A stretch of DNA of 64,000 nt from Phreatobacter aquaticus. GTDB taxonomy: Bacteria; Pseudomonadota; Alphaproteobacteria; Rhizobiales; Phreatobacteraceae. The DNA lies in assembly GCF_005160265.1 (NCBI RefSeq), contig NZ_CP039865.1, positions 3,682,828 to 3,746,827 on the forward strand, in the 5' to 3' direction. This document shows positions 51,192 through 59,603 of the stretch, one piece after another. Position numbers and translations under genes: made by a program. Each line of letters starts with the position of its first letter. Position 1 is the first letter of the stretch. The notes under the pieces are model-generated. The model was not told the origin of the DNA and made no database searches. It was given only the letters and a program-made list of their open reading frames with translations.

Positions 51192-52399
51192 GGCCGCGAC
51201 AGTCCGGTGCGGAGCCAGCCTGAGGCGAGTTCGAGCGCGCCCTGCATGGCGCGCTGGGTCAATGTGCCGACCTCGACGCTTTCCGCCGCATAGACCGGGA
51301 TTTCCAGCGCCAGCTGGCTGCCGCGCAGGACGCGCAGCTTGCCGACTTCGGTGCCGGCAGCAATTGGGGCCCGGATCGGGCCGCGATAGACGATCTGGGC
51401 ACTGACGCGATCCGACTGGCCGCGCGGCAGGAGCAGCCGCACCAGCCGGTTGGCGGTCACGGGCACTTTGGACGCGGCCCCGCCGAAGACATTGACGCTT
51501 TCCAGGACCTCGCCCTCGGAGAACAGTTCACGCAACTCGAACGACCGGAACCCCCAGTCGAGCAGCTTGCGCGCCTCGTTCGAGCGTTCCTGCAGCGATC
51601 GGGCGCCCATGACGATGACGATCAGGCGCTGGCCGTTCTGCACGGCGGACCCGGCGAGGTTGAAACCGGCTTCCTCGATATAGCCGGTCTTCAGGCCATC
51701 GGCGCCAGTATAGGTGCCGAGCAGCGGATTGCGGTTCTGCTGGCGGATATTGTTCCAGGTGAACTCGCGCTCGCCATAGATCCGGTACTGCTCCGGATAG
51801 GTGCGGATGATGTGGTCGGCGATCTTGGCAAGTTCGCGGGCAGTCGAACGCTGCTCGGGATCGGGCAGGCCCGTCGCATTGCGGAACACCGAGCGCGTCA
51901 GGCCGAGATCGCGGGCGCGGCGCGTCAGCAAGGGCACGAAATTGGCCTCGGTTCCGGAAATCGCCTCCGCCAGCGCGATGGACGCGTCATTGCCCGACTG
52001 AATGATGGCGCCGCGGATAAGATCCTGCACCTTCACGCGCGAATTGACCGCGACATACATGGACGAGGTGCGGGACGGGGCCCCTCCCCGCCGCCAGGCG
52101 TCCTGGCTGATGACGACCTCCTGATCGGCCGCGAGGCGGCCCTGCCGCATCTCCTCGAACACCACCGCCAGTGTCATCAGCTTGGCGAGGCTGGCAGGCG
52201 CCTGAAGCTCGTCGGCGGCTTTCTCGAACAGCACCGATTCGGTGCCGACATCGACGAGGATGGCGTTGCGGACGCTGGTCTGGAACGCCTCCTGCGCGCG
52301 GGCATGGCTCAGTGGCACGAAAAGGCCAGCGAACGTCAATGCGGCCGCCAGCCCACCCGTGCGGAGCCAACCCGTCCCAACCTGCCGCGACCTGTCCAT
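51188..52399 (-). CDS. dacC: D-alanyl-D-alanine carboxypeptidase (PBP5/6 type)
   Basis: 403 residues from the third Met (MDRSRQVG), which has a GGGAC upstream; earlier Mets at 52411 and 52420 are possible. Signal peptide to ARAQ. Active site motifs: SLAK (APASLAKLMT), SGN (IQSGNDASIA) and KTG (DGLKTGYIEEAG). A C-terminal PBP5-like beta domain follows. It trims the terminal D-Ala of peptidoglycan stem peptides in the periplasm. Confidence 0.93.
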   Translation of the reverse strand: MDRSRQVGTGWLRTGGLAAALTFAGLFVPLSHARAQEAFQTSVRNAILVDVGTESVLFEKAADELQAPASLAKLMTLAVVFEEMRQGRLAADQEVVISQDAWRRGGAPSRTSSMYVAVNSRVKVQDLIRGAIIQSGNDASIALAEAISGTEANFVPLLTRRARDLGLTRSVFRNATGLPDPEQRSTARELAKIADHIIRTYPEQYRIYGEREFTWNNIRQQNRNPLLGTYTGADGLKTGYIEEAGFNLAGSAVQNGQRLIVIVMGARSLQERSNEARKLLDWGFRSFELRELFSEGEVLESVNVFGGAASKVPVTANRLVRLLLPRGQSDRVSAQIVYRGPIRAPIAAGTEVGKLRVLRGSQLALEIPVYAAESVEVGTLTQRAMQGALELASGWLRTGLSRP

Positions 52400-52506
52400 T
52401 GGCCGTCCCATGCCCTGCATGATCCATGCATGGGACGCCGCAGCCGCGAAATCAAGCGGCGCGGCAGAGCTGCGTCATATTCCCGGTGGAGATGGAGCGT
52501 CTTGGA

Positions 52507-53685
52507 TCAGTAGAGGCTGCCGGCACCGAAGGCGGCGCGCGGCGCGGGCGCGCCCGGCATGGCGGCGAGGGCCGGAGCCTGGGCGGGTGCCGGCGCATAG
52601 GCGGTCGATGTCGGCAGCGTGACCGGTCGCGACGAGGCCGATGCGAGTGACGGCGCGGCCGGAGCGGCAACGGCGGCGGGTGCGGCAGCAGTCGTAACGG
52701 TGACCGTGCTGGAACCGCTCGTGCGGGTGGTGACAGCCGGCGGCTGGCTGACGGCGACCTGCGTGGTCATCACCTGCGCCGGCACCTGCTGGCGGGCGAC
52801 CGTCGTCGTCGACGTGGGTTGGGCAAGCCCAAGGTCAAACGGCCGCTCGGGCGGCAGCGGCATGCCGCCAGCCAGCGGGCTGACGGGCTGGGCGGTCTCG
52901 ACGATAGCCGGCTGGGCCGGGCCGCGTGGAACGAAACGCGGCTCGGCCGACGCGATCATCGTGTTGGAGAGGTTGGCCGGGCGCGGAGCAGCGGAGCCAT
53001 CGGTGCGCAGCGTTGCCATCAGCACGCGGTCGTCGGATCCCTCGAGCGGGGCCCGGCCGACATATTCAACCTTGACCCGCGCGACGCCATGACCGCGAAA
53101 ATCCAGCAGATGGGCGGTGCGGCTCGACAGGTCGATGACGCGGTTGGCATGGAACGGACCGCGATCATTGACGCGCACGATCACCGAATGACCGTTGCGC
53201 ATGTTGGTGACGCGGGCATAGCTGGGCATCGGCATCGTGCGGTGGGCTGCCGACAGCCCATGCATGTCATAGGCCTCGCCATTGGCCGTCAAACGGCCGT
53301 GAAACTGGCGTCCGTACCAGGACGCGACGCCGACTTCGGCATGACCTTCCGGCTTTTCAAAGGGAACGTAACGGCGGCCGGCGACCGTATAGGGACGTCC
53401 GACGCGATAGACGCCGCCACCGCGGGGCACCGGCTGGCCCTCTTCGACGACCCGCGGGCTGGAGGCAACGCCGAGGCGCTGGTTGTAGCGATCGACCGGG
53501 CCGTTCTGTGTCGCGAGACGATCCTGCGTGCCACAGCCGCTCAACGCGATGCCGACGCCGCACAGCAGCGCCAGCCGAAGCGCAGCGGAGCGATCGCCAA
53601 ACACGGATACGCCCGAAAGGGCGCGCGAGACGGTGGTCGTCGCGGATGATGTCAAGCCGTTCGCTCCATGCCCGTGCGGACTCAT
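52507..53685 (-). CDS. rlpA: RlpA-like lytic transglycosylase lipoprotein, without SPOR domain
   Basis: 392 residues with a lipobox LSGC near residue 50 and the double-psi beta-barrel (VASWYGRQFHGRLTANGEAYDMHGLSAAHRTMPMPSYARVTNMRNGHSVIVRVNDRGPF). RlpA cleaves peptide-free glycan at the septum. No SPOR repeat is seen; the second half is a long Ala/Pro/Thr/Val-rich, probably disordered tail. An upstream Met cluster does not matter for the signal. First gene of the dacC-tmk group, 107 bp before dacC. Confidence 0.87.
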   Translation of the reverse strand: MSPHGHGANGLTSSATTTVSRALSGVSVFGDRSAALRLALLCGVGIALSGCGTQDRLATQNGPVDRYNQRLGVASSPRVVEEGQPVPRGGGVYRVGRPYTVAGRRYVPFEKPEGHAEVGVASWYGRQFHGRLTANGEAYDMHGLSAAHRTMPMPSYARVTNMRNGHSVIVRVNDRGPFHANRVIDLSSRTAHLLDFRGHGVARVKVEYVGRAPLEGSDDRVLMATLRTDGSAAPRPANLSNTMIASAEPRFVPRGPAQPAIVETAQPVSPLAGGMPLPPERPFDLGLAQPTSTTTVARQQVPAQVMTTQVAVSQPPAVTTRTSGSSTVTVTTAAAPAAVAAPAAPSLASASSRPVTLPTSTAYAPAPAQAPALAAMPGAPAPRAAFGAGSLY

Positions 53686-53902
53686 TGGACCGCATTGCGC
53701 CGGTGGTCTTAACCGACCTTTAGCGCCGGTCCCATGTTGGGGTCAAATGGGTCCAAATCGTGGCACCTCTCGGGCCGCGGGGCCATGATGGTTAATGGGA
53801 GGTGTGCGGCCACCTGCCCGCTTCCTGTGGATGCAGGCCTGCCAAAAGCTTGCATTCGCCGCGTTTTGGCAGCCCATGGGAGCGAAACAGGCGGAAAACA
53901 TC

Positions 53903-54787
53903 ATGGACCAGCCAAACTCTGCCCTTGCGCCGTTGCCGCCCCTGGAGGACATGGCGCCGTCATCCGACATCCGGCGTTTGATCGAGATCATGGCCTGGTT
54001 GCGGTCGCCGGTTGGCGGCTGCCCCTGGGACCTGGAGCAGGATTTCGCATCGATCGCGCCCTACACGATCGAGGAAGCCTATGAGGTGGCCGAGGCGATC
54101 GAGCGTGGCGATTTCGCCGATCTCCGCGACGAACTGGGCGACCTTCTGCTTCAGGTGGTCTTCCACACACGCATGGCCGAGGAGCAGGGCCTGTTCGCCT
54201 TTCCCGACGTGGTCCGCGCCATCACCGAGAAGCTGATCCGCCGCCACCCCCATGTGTTCGATGCCGCCCATGACCTGTCGCCCGAGGAGGTGAAGGGCCA
54301 GTGGGACAAGATCAAGGCCGAGGAGAAGCGCGCCAAGGCCGCTGAACGCGCCAAGCTCGGGCTGGCCGAACCGGTTGCCGCCGGGATTCTTGCCGGCATC
54401 CCGCACGCCATGCCTGGGCTGATGCGCGCGCTGAAGCTGCAGGAGAAGGCTGGCAAGGTCGGCTTTGACTGGAACGATGTCGGCGCCGTGCTCGACAAGA
54501 TCACCGAGGAAGCCCGCGAGATTGTCGAGGCGCGCGCGTCAGGCGCCGGCCAGGCGGCGATTGCCGATGAGGTCGGCGATCTCCTGTTCGCCGCGGTCAA
54601 TCTCGCCCGTCACCTCGGCGTCGATCCGGAGGCGGCTCTGCGCGGCACCAATGCCAAGTTCGAGCGGCGCTTCGGGTCGATCGAACAGGCGCTGGCCGCA
54701 CGTGGCAAGAGCCCGCAGGAGGCTTCGCTCGACGAGATGGATGCGCTCTGGAACGAGGCCAAGCGCCAGGAGCGCGAGACGCGCTGA
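53903..54787 (+). CDS. mazG: Nucleoside triphosphate pyrophosphohydrolase MazG
   Basis: 294 residues from ATG preceded by GGAAAA; the frame runs upstream but lacks MazG content there. Two MazG repeats are visible: LRSPVGGCPWDLEQDFASIAPYTIEEAYEVAEAIERGDFADLRDELGDLLLQVVFH and a second ending EVGDLLFAAVNLAR. It hydrolyses non-canonical or excess NTPs. Convergent with hflX, which ends on the next base. Confidence 0.93.
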   Translation: MDQPNSALAPLPPLEDMAPSSDIRRLIEIMAWLRSPVGGCPWDLEQDFASIAPYTIEEAYEVAEAIERGDFADLRDELGDLLLQVVFHTRMAEEQGLFAFPDVVRAITEKLIRRHPHVFDAAHDLSPEEVKGQWDKIKAEEKRAKAAERAKLGLAEPVAAGILAGIPHAMPGLMRALKLQEKAGKVGFDWNDVGAVLDKITEEAREIVEARASGAGQAAIADEVGDLLFAAVNLARHLGVDPEAALRGTNAKFERRFGSIEQALAARGKSPQEASLDEMDALWNEAKRQERETR

Positions 54788-56158
54788 TCAGTCGACGGCC
54801 GGCAGCCGCCGTTCCAGCTGGCCGCGCTTGGTTGGCGCGATGCGCAGCGTCACCTCGGTTTCGCCGCTCTCGAGCGCGCGGCGGCTCTCGACTTCCGCAT
54901 TTTCGTGGATCCAGTGCAGCGTCCCGCCATCGGCAGCCGGCACCGTCACCACCATGCGCTCATGGGCGGCCCCCACCTTGGCCTCGATGGCCGAGAGCAG
55001 TTCGGGTAGCCCCTCGCCTGATATCGCCGAGACGAAATGCGGCCGTTGGTCCGGCTCGAAGCGCGCGGCGCGGTTCAATATCTCGACGCGCTGGGTCTCG
55101 TCCAGCAGATCGACCTTGTTCCAGACCTCGATCAGCGCCCGGCTTGCCGGATCCACGCCGAGATCGGCCAGGATCGCCGCGACATCGGCGGCCTGCGCCT
55201 CGGTATCGCCGTGGCTGACATCGCGCACATGCAAGATGACGTCGGCCTCGATTACCTCTTCCAGCGTCGCGCGGAAGGCCGCCACCAGCATGGTCGGCAG
55301 ATCCGAGATGAAGCCGACCGTATCGGAGAGGATCGCCTTCGTGCCATGCGGCAGCTTGAGCTGGCGCAGTGTCGGGTCGAGGGTGGCAAACAGCATGTCC
55401 TGCGCCAGGACGCCCCCGGTCGTCAGCGCGTTGAACAGCGTGGACTTCCCGGCATTGGTGTAGCCGACAAGGGCCACGATCGGATAGGGCACGCGCTTGC
55501 GGCTCTCTCGGTGAAGCCTGCGGGTGCGCGTCACCTGCTCCAGTTCGCGCTCAATGCGCATGATCCGTTCCTGGATCATCCGCCGGTCGGCCTCGATCTG
55601 GGTTTCACCGGGGCCTCCGAGGAAGCCGAAACCGCCACGCTGGCGCTCGAGATGGGTCCATGAGCGGACCAGCCGGCTCTTCTGATAGCTGAGATGGGCC
55701 AGTTCGACCTGCAGCGCGCCTTCCTTGGTGCGCGCACGACGGCCGAAGATTTCGAGGATCAAGCCGGTCCGGTCGACGACCTTGGCATTCCAGGCCTTCT
55801 CGAGATTGCGCTGCTGCACCGGCGAGAGCGCCGCATCGACGAAGATGAGGCCGGCCTCGTGCTCGGCGACCAGCGCGCCAATCTCTTCCACCTTGCCCTT
55901 GCCGATCAGCGTGGCGGGCCTTGGCGTTGCCAGTGACACGATCAGCGAGGCCGCAACCTCAAGCTCGATGGCCGCGGCAAGGCCAACCGCCTCGTCGCGC
56001 TTGGCTTCTGATGACCGCGCGCCCTCGCCTGCTTCCGTGGCGCGGCCGCGCGCGGGCCTGACCGGCACCACGACGACGACCCGCGTCGGTTCGCCGCGCG
56101 GTTCGTCGGCACCCTCGGGGTGCGATCGGGCAATGATGTCAGGCCGGCGTATGTCCAA
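54788..56158 (-). CDS. hflX: GTPase HflX
   Basis: 456 residues. The HflX N-terminal domain ([73 protein letters not shown]) precedes the G domain with G1 [10 protein letters not shown]3 DTVGF and NKVD. HflX binds the 50S subunit and rescues stalled ribosomes. It follows hfq with a 21-bp gap, the usual alphaproteobacterial order. Confidence 0.95.
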   Translation of the reverse strand: MDIRRPDIIARSHPEGADEPRGEPTRVVVVVPVRPARGRATEAGEGARSSEAKRDEAVGLAAAIELEVAASLIVSLATPRPATLIGKGKVEEIGALVAEHEAGLIFVDAALSPVQQRNLEKAWNAKVVDRTGLILEIFGRRARTKEGALQVELAHLSYQKSRLVRSWTHLERQRGGFGFLGGPGETQIEADRRMIQERIMRIERELEQVTRTRRLHRESRKRVPYPIVALVGYTNAGKSTLFNALTTGGVLAQDMLFATLDPTLRQLKLPHGTKAILSDTVGFISDLPTMLVAAFRATLEEVIEADVILHVRDVSHGDTEAQAADVAAILADLGVDPASRALIEVWNKVDLLDETQRVEILNRAARFEPDQRPHFVSAISGEGLPELLSAIEAKVGAAHERMVVTVPAADGGTLHWIHENAEVESRRALESGETEVTLRIAPTKRGQLERRLPAVD

Positions 56159-56179
56159 AGGCTGCTCGCTGGGAGTTGA

Positions 56180-56428
56180 TCAGCCCTTGTCGTCTCCGTC
56201 CTGCGGTTCGAACAGCTGGACCGGCGCGCCGGGCATGATCGTTGATATGGCGTGCTTGTAGACCAATTGCGAGTGGCCGTCGCGCCTGAGCAGCACGCAG
56301 AAATTATCGAACCAGGTGACCACGCCCTGCAGCTTGACGCCGTTGACCAGGAAGATGGTCAGAGGGACCTTGTTCTTGCGAACGTGGTTGAGAAAGGTGT
56401 CCTGGAGGTTCTGAGCTCGTTCCGCCAT
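56180..56428 (-). CDS. hfq: RNA chaperone Hfq
   Basis: 82 residues with Sm1 ([40 protein letters not shown]) and Sm2 ([13 protein letters not shown]) motifs. The hexamer pairs small RNAs with mRNAs. The ATG directly before [13 protein letters not shown] fixes the start; upstream codons are leader. Transcribed with hflX. Confidence 0.97.
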   Translation of the reverse strand: MAERAQNLQDTFLNHVRKNKVPLTIFLVNGVKLQGVVTWFDNFCVLLRRDGHSQLVYKHAISTIMPGAPVQLFEPQDGDDKG

Positions 56429-56590
56429 TGTCGTTGTCCGTTTGTTGCCGCGGCTGAAGGCTGGCCGCGAAGGTTGGTCGTTTGGCTTGGGAGACTGCCT
56501 GCGACTGAATGATCTTCTTGAGAGTGATGCACTGCACGTCTTGGCCGGCCCCGCCATTCCAGCGCACGGGGCCGATGGAGGAAGAAAGGA

Positions 56591-57451
56591 TCAGGCCGCG
56601 ACTTCCGCGACCTCGTGGAACTTGGCCCTGAGGCCGGTCGCGATGGACCCCGGCGCACCATTGCCGATCGGACGCCCGTCGATCGAGACGATGGGCATGA
56701 CGATCGTCGTGGCCGACGTGAGGAAGCACTCACGCGCTTCCTGGGCCTCGGCGACCGTGAATTGACGCTCCTCGATCTTCACACCTTCGCGGGCGCAGAG
56801 GTCGAACAACGTGGTGCGCGTGATGCCCTTCAAGATGCCGAAATCGGTGAAACGGGTGACCAGCACGCCGTCCTTGGTCACGATCCAGGCATTGGTGGAC
56901 GAGCCCTCGGTGACGAAGCCGTCCTTGTCGACGAGCCAGGCCTCATAGGCGCCAGCTTCGCGGGCCGCCTGCTTAGCCATGCAGTTCGGCAACAGGCCGA
57001 CTGACTTGATGTCGACGCGCTCCCAGCGGTTGTCGGGGCGGGTAATGACGCCGACGCCCTTGGCGGCATTGGCCTCGCCCTTGCGCGGATCGACCGACTT
57101 GGCGGTGACGACCAGCGCCGGCGGCGTGCCGGGCTTGGGGAAGGCGTGGTCGCGACGGGCGACGCCGCGCGTCACCTGCATGTAGACCAGGCCTTCGCGG
57201 ACGCGATTGCGGCGCACGGTCTCGCGGAGCACGATGCCGAGCGCCTGACGCGACATCGGCATGTCGATGCGCAATTCCTTCAGCGAGCGCTCCAGCCGGT
57301 CCATGTGGCGGGTCTCGTCGATCAGGTGGCCATGCCGGATCTCGCAGACCTCGTACACGCCATCGGCGAACTGATATCCGCGATCCTCGATGTGAACGGC
57401 CGCCTCGCCATGAGGCACATAGCTTCCGTTGACATAGGCAATGCGCGACAT
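56591..57451 (-). CDS. dat: D-amino-acid transaminase (class IV PLP fold)
   Basis: 286 residues. Class-IV transaminase pattern: IAYVNGSYVPHGEAAVHIEDRGYQFADGVYEV, the PLP lysine in VDIKSVGLLPNCMAKQAA, and FVTEGSSTNAWIV binding the phosphate. It interconverts D-Ala/D-Glu and keto acids, supplying D-amino acids for the wall. The gene often sits between ntrX and hfq in this group. Confidence 0.9.
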   Translation of the reverse strand: MSRIAYVNGSYVPHGEAAVHIEDRGYQFADGVYEVCEIRHGHLIDETRHMDRLERSLKELRIDMPMSRQALGIVLRETVRRNRVREGLVYMQVTRGVARRDHAFPKPGTPPALVVTAKSVDPRKGEANAAKGVGVITRPDNRWERVDIKSVGLLPNCMAKQAAREAGAYEAWLVDKDGFVTEGSSTNAWIVTKDGVLVTRFTDFGILKGITRTTLFDLCAREGVKIEERQFTVAEAQEARECFLTSATTIVMPIVSIDGRPIGNGAPGSIATGLRAKFHEVAEVAA

Positions 57452-57751
57452 CTGCGCCTCCTTGTTTTCGTTACGAAGGATACGCCGGCTCGGATGATCG
57501 GATCAGACCGAAGTCGCGTCGCATCGTGCGCAATGCGCTGGGTGCACTGCAACACCAATCTTGCACGCTTTGCCTGTCCGCCAAAGAGGCACCGCGCAAA
57601 ATATGCGCAAAGCGGCCCTGTCGAATTTGCGGGGCGACGCCATTCCTCGGCACACAACGATGTGAAAGCCGCGCGTCTTCCGGGGCGCCGGTGATTGTTG
57701 GATGGTCCTCACGAACGGCCGCGGGCGGCCGGCATTGATCGGGAGACAGGA
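57452..57751. other. Intergenic region between divergent dat and SnoaL-like genes
   Basis: 300 bp, no gene, hairpin terminator or clear promoter seen. A reading frame extends into the SnoaL-like gene from 57695, but the ATG at 57752 has GGGAGACAGGA directly upstream. Confidence 0.5.
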
Positions 57752-58201
57752 ATGGACAGGCGCACATTCGGACTGGGACTGGCCGCGGTTCCGGCTGCTG
57801 CGGGTGCAGCCTCGGCGCAGGCATCGACGCTGGAAGCCAACAAGCGCACCGTGGTCGATTTCTACGAAAAAGGCTTGAACCAGAAGGACTTCGAGGCAGC
57901 TGCCGTCCATTTCGGTCCGCGCTACATCCAGCACAATCCGGTGGCACCCGACGGCATCGAGGGCTTCAAGGCTTTCATCGCCTTCCGCAAGGAGCGCACG
58001 CCGCAGGCACGCGGCGAGATCAAGCGCGTCTTCGCCGAGGGCGACTTCGTCATCCTCCATGTCCATGCCAAGCGCGATGCCAATGACCGCGGCACGGCCA
58101 TCGTCGACATCTTCCGGCTCGAGGCCGGCAAGATCGTCGAACACTGGGACGTGATCCAGCCGATCCCGGAAACTATGGCGCACGGCAACGGCATGTTCTG
58201 A
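57752..58201 (+). CDS. Exported SnoaL/NTF2-like protein
   Basis: 149 residues. A twin-arginine-like signal (MDRRTFGLGLAAVPAAAGAASAQA) leads to an NTF2-like fold (NKRTVVDFYEKGLNQKDFEAAAVHFGPRYIQHNP... IVDIFRLEAGKIVEHWDVIQPIPE) characteristic of SnoaL-type polyketide-cyclase relatives. Catalytic function is unknown. It is on the opposite strand to the conserved ntr-hfq block and convergent with ntrX, so it looks like a later insertion in that block. Confidence 0.82.
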   Translation: MDRRTFGLGLAAVPAAAGAASAQASTLEANKRTVVDFYEKGLNQKDFEAAAVHFGPRYIQHNPVAPDGIEGFKAFIAFRKERTPQARGEIKRVFAEGDFVILHVHAKRDANDRGTAIVDIFRLEAGKIVEHWDVIQPIPETMAHGNGMF

Positions 58202-58213
58202 CGAGGGCTGCCG

Positions 58214-59581
58214 TCAGTCGACGCCCAACGCCTTCAACTTACGGTGGAGCGCCGAGCGCTCCATGCCGATGAATTCGGCGGTGCGCGAGATATTGCCGCC
58301 GAACCGGTTGATCTGGGCCGCCAGATATTCCCGCTCGAAGGCCTCGCGTGCTTCGCGCAGCGGCAGCGCCATCAGGTGCTCGCCGCCATGGCCATTGGGC
58401 ATGGAGGGCGCGGCCGAGCCGACATCGGGCGGCAGCATGGACACGTCGACCACCGCGTCGGGATCGCCGCCGGCCAGGATCAGCACGCGCTCGATATTGT
58501 TGCGGAGCTGGCGGAGATTGCCCGGCCAGTCATGCGATTGCAGCACCGCCATGGCGTCGTCGCCGATCCGCCTGCGCGGCAAGCCCGAGACGGTCGCCAA
58601 TTGCTCGACGAAATGCTCGACCAGTTCGGGGATGTCCTCGCGCCGCTCGGCAAGGGACGGCACCTTGATCGGAACAACCGCCAGCCGGTGGAACAGGTCC
58701 TCGCGGAAGCGGCCCTCGGCAATCTCGGTCTGCATGTCGCGCGCCGTCGACGAGATGATCCGCACGTCGACCTGCACCCTGGTCGTGCCGCCAAAGCGCT
58801 GAAAGCTCTGGTCCACGAGAACGCGCAGGATGCGGTTCTGCGTCTCGCGCGGCATGTCGGCCACTTCCTCGAGAAACAGCGTGCCGCCATGGGCCTCTTC
58901 CAGCGCGCCGACCTTGCGGACAACACCCTCGCCGGCCTCGGTGCCGAACAGTTCGATCTCGAAGCGCTCAGGCGTCATGGCCGCGGCATTCAGCACGGAG
59001 AAAGGACCGTTGGCGCGCGCCGATGTCGAGTGAATGGTGCGTGCGGTCAGTTCCTTGCCGCTGCCGGACGCGCCGAAGATCATGATCCGGCTGTTGGTCG
59101 GCGAAACCCGCTCGATCGTCTGGCGCAACTGGTTCATCGCGGTCGACCGGCCGACCAGACCTGCCGCCTGCCCCGAAATCTGCCGGAGCTCACGGATCTC
59201 GCGCCGGAGCCTCGACGTCTCGATCGCCCGCTCGGCCACCAGCACCAGCCGGTCCGACTTGAACGGCTTCTCGATATAGTCATAGGCGCCGCGCTTGATG
59301 GCGGAGACGGCGGTCTCGATATTGCCGTGGCCCGAGATCATCACCACCGGCATGTCCGGGTGGCGCTCACGCACCACGTCGAGCAGCTGGAGGCCATCGA
59401 GCTTGCTGCCCTGCATCCAGATGTCCATGAAGATCAGATTCGGACGCCGGGCCTCGATCGCCGCCAGAGCCTCGTCGGAATGACGCGCCGTCCGGGTCCG
59501 GTAGCCCTCGTCGTCGAGAATGCCGGCAACCACGTCGCGGATATCCGCCTCGTCGTCGACTATCAGGATGTCGCCTGCCAT
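58214..59581 (-). CDS. ntrX: NtrX, sigma-54-type response regulator of the NtrYX pair
   Basis: 455 residues. Receiver domain (ILIVDDEADIRDVVAGILDDEGY with phosphorylated Asp in LIFMDIWMQG), AAA+ domain with FGASGSGKELTARTIH, and a C-terminal FIS-type HTH (ISRTAEFIGMERSALHRKLKALG). The loop that carries GAFTGA in sigma-54 activators reads FGTEAGEGVVRKVG here, as in other alphaproteobacterial NtrX proteins, so it probably acts without sigma-54. It lies 22 bp after ntrY. Confidence 0.94.
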   Translation of the reverse strand: MAGDILIVDDEADIRDVVAGILDDEGYRTRTARHSDEALAAIEARRPNLIFMDIWMQGSKLDGLQLLDVVRERHPDMPVVMISGHGNIETAVSAIKRGAYDYIEKPFKSDRLVLVAERAIETSRLRREIRELRQISGQAAGLVGRSTAMNQLRQTIERVSPTNSRIMIFGASGSGKELTARTIHSTSARANGPFSVLNAAAMTPERFEIELFGTEAGEGVVRKVGALEEAHGGTLFLEEVADMPRETQNRILRVLVDQSFQRFGGTTRVQVDVRIISSTARDMQTEIAEGRFREDLFHRLAVVPIKVPSLAERREDIPELVEHFVEQLATVSGLPRRRIGDDAMAVLQSHDWPGNLRQLRNNIERVLILAGGDPDAVVDVSMLPPDVGSAAPSMPNGHGGEHLMALPLREAREAFEREYLAAQINRFGGNISRTAEFIGMERSALHRKLKALGVD

Positions 59582-59603
59582 GGGTCGATATCCGCTCCGT
59601 TTC

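Noticed and set aside
58214-59581. NtrX as a defective sigma-54 activator because GAFTGA is missing
   Set aside because: Loss of GAFTGA is a normal feature of alphaproteobacterial NtrX, so it is not evidence of decay.
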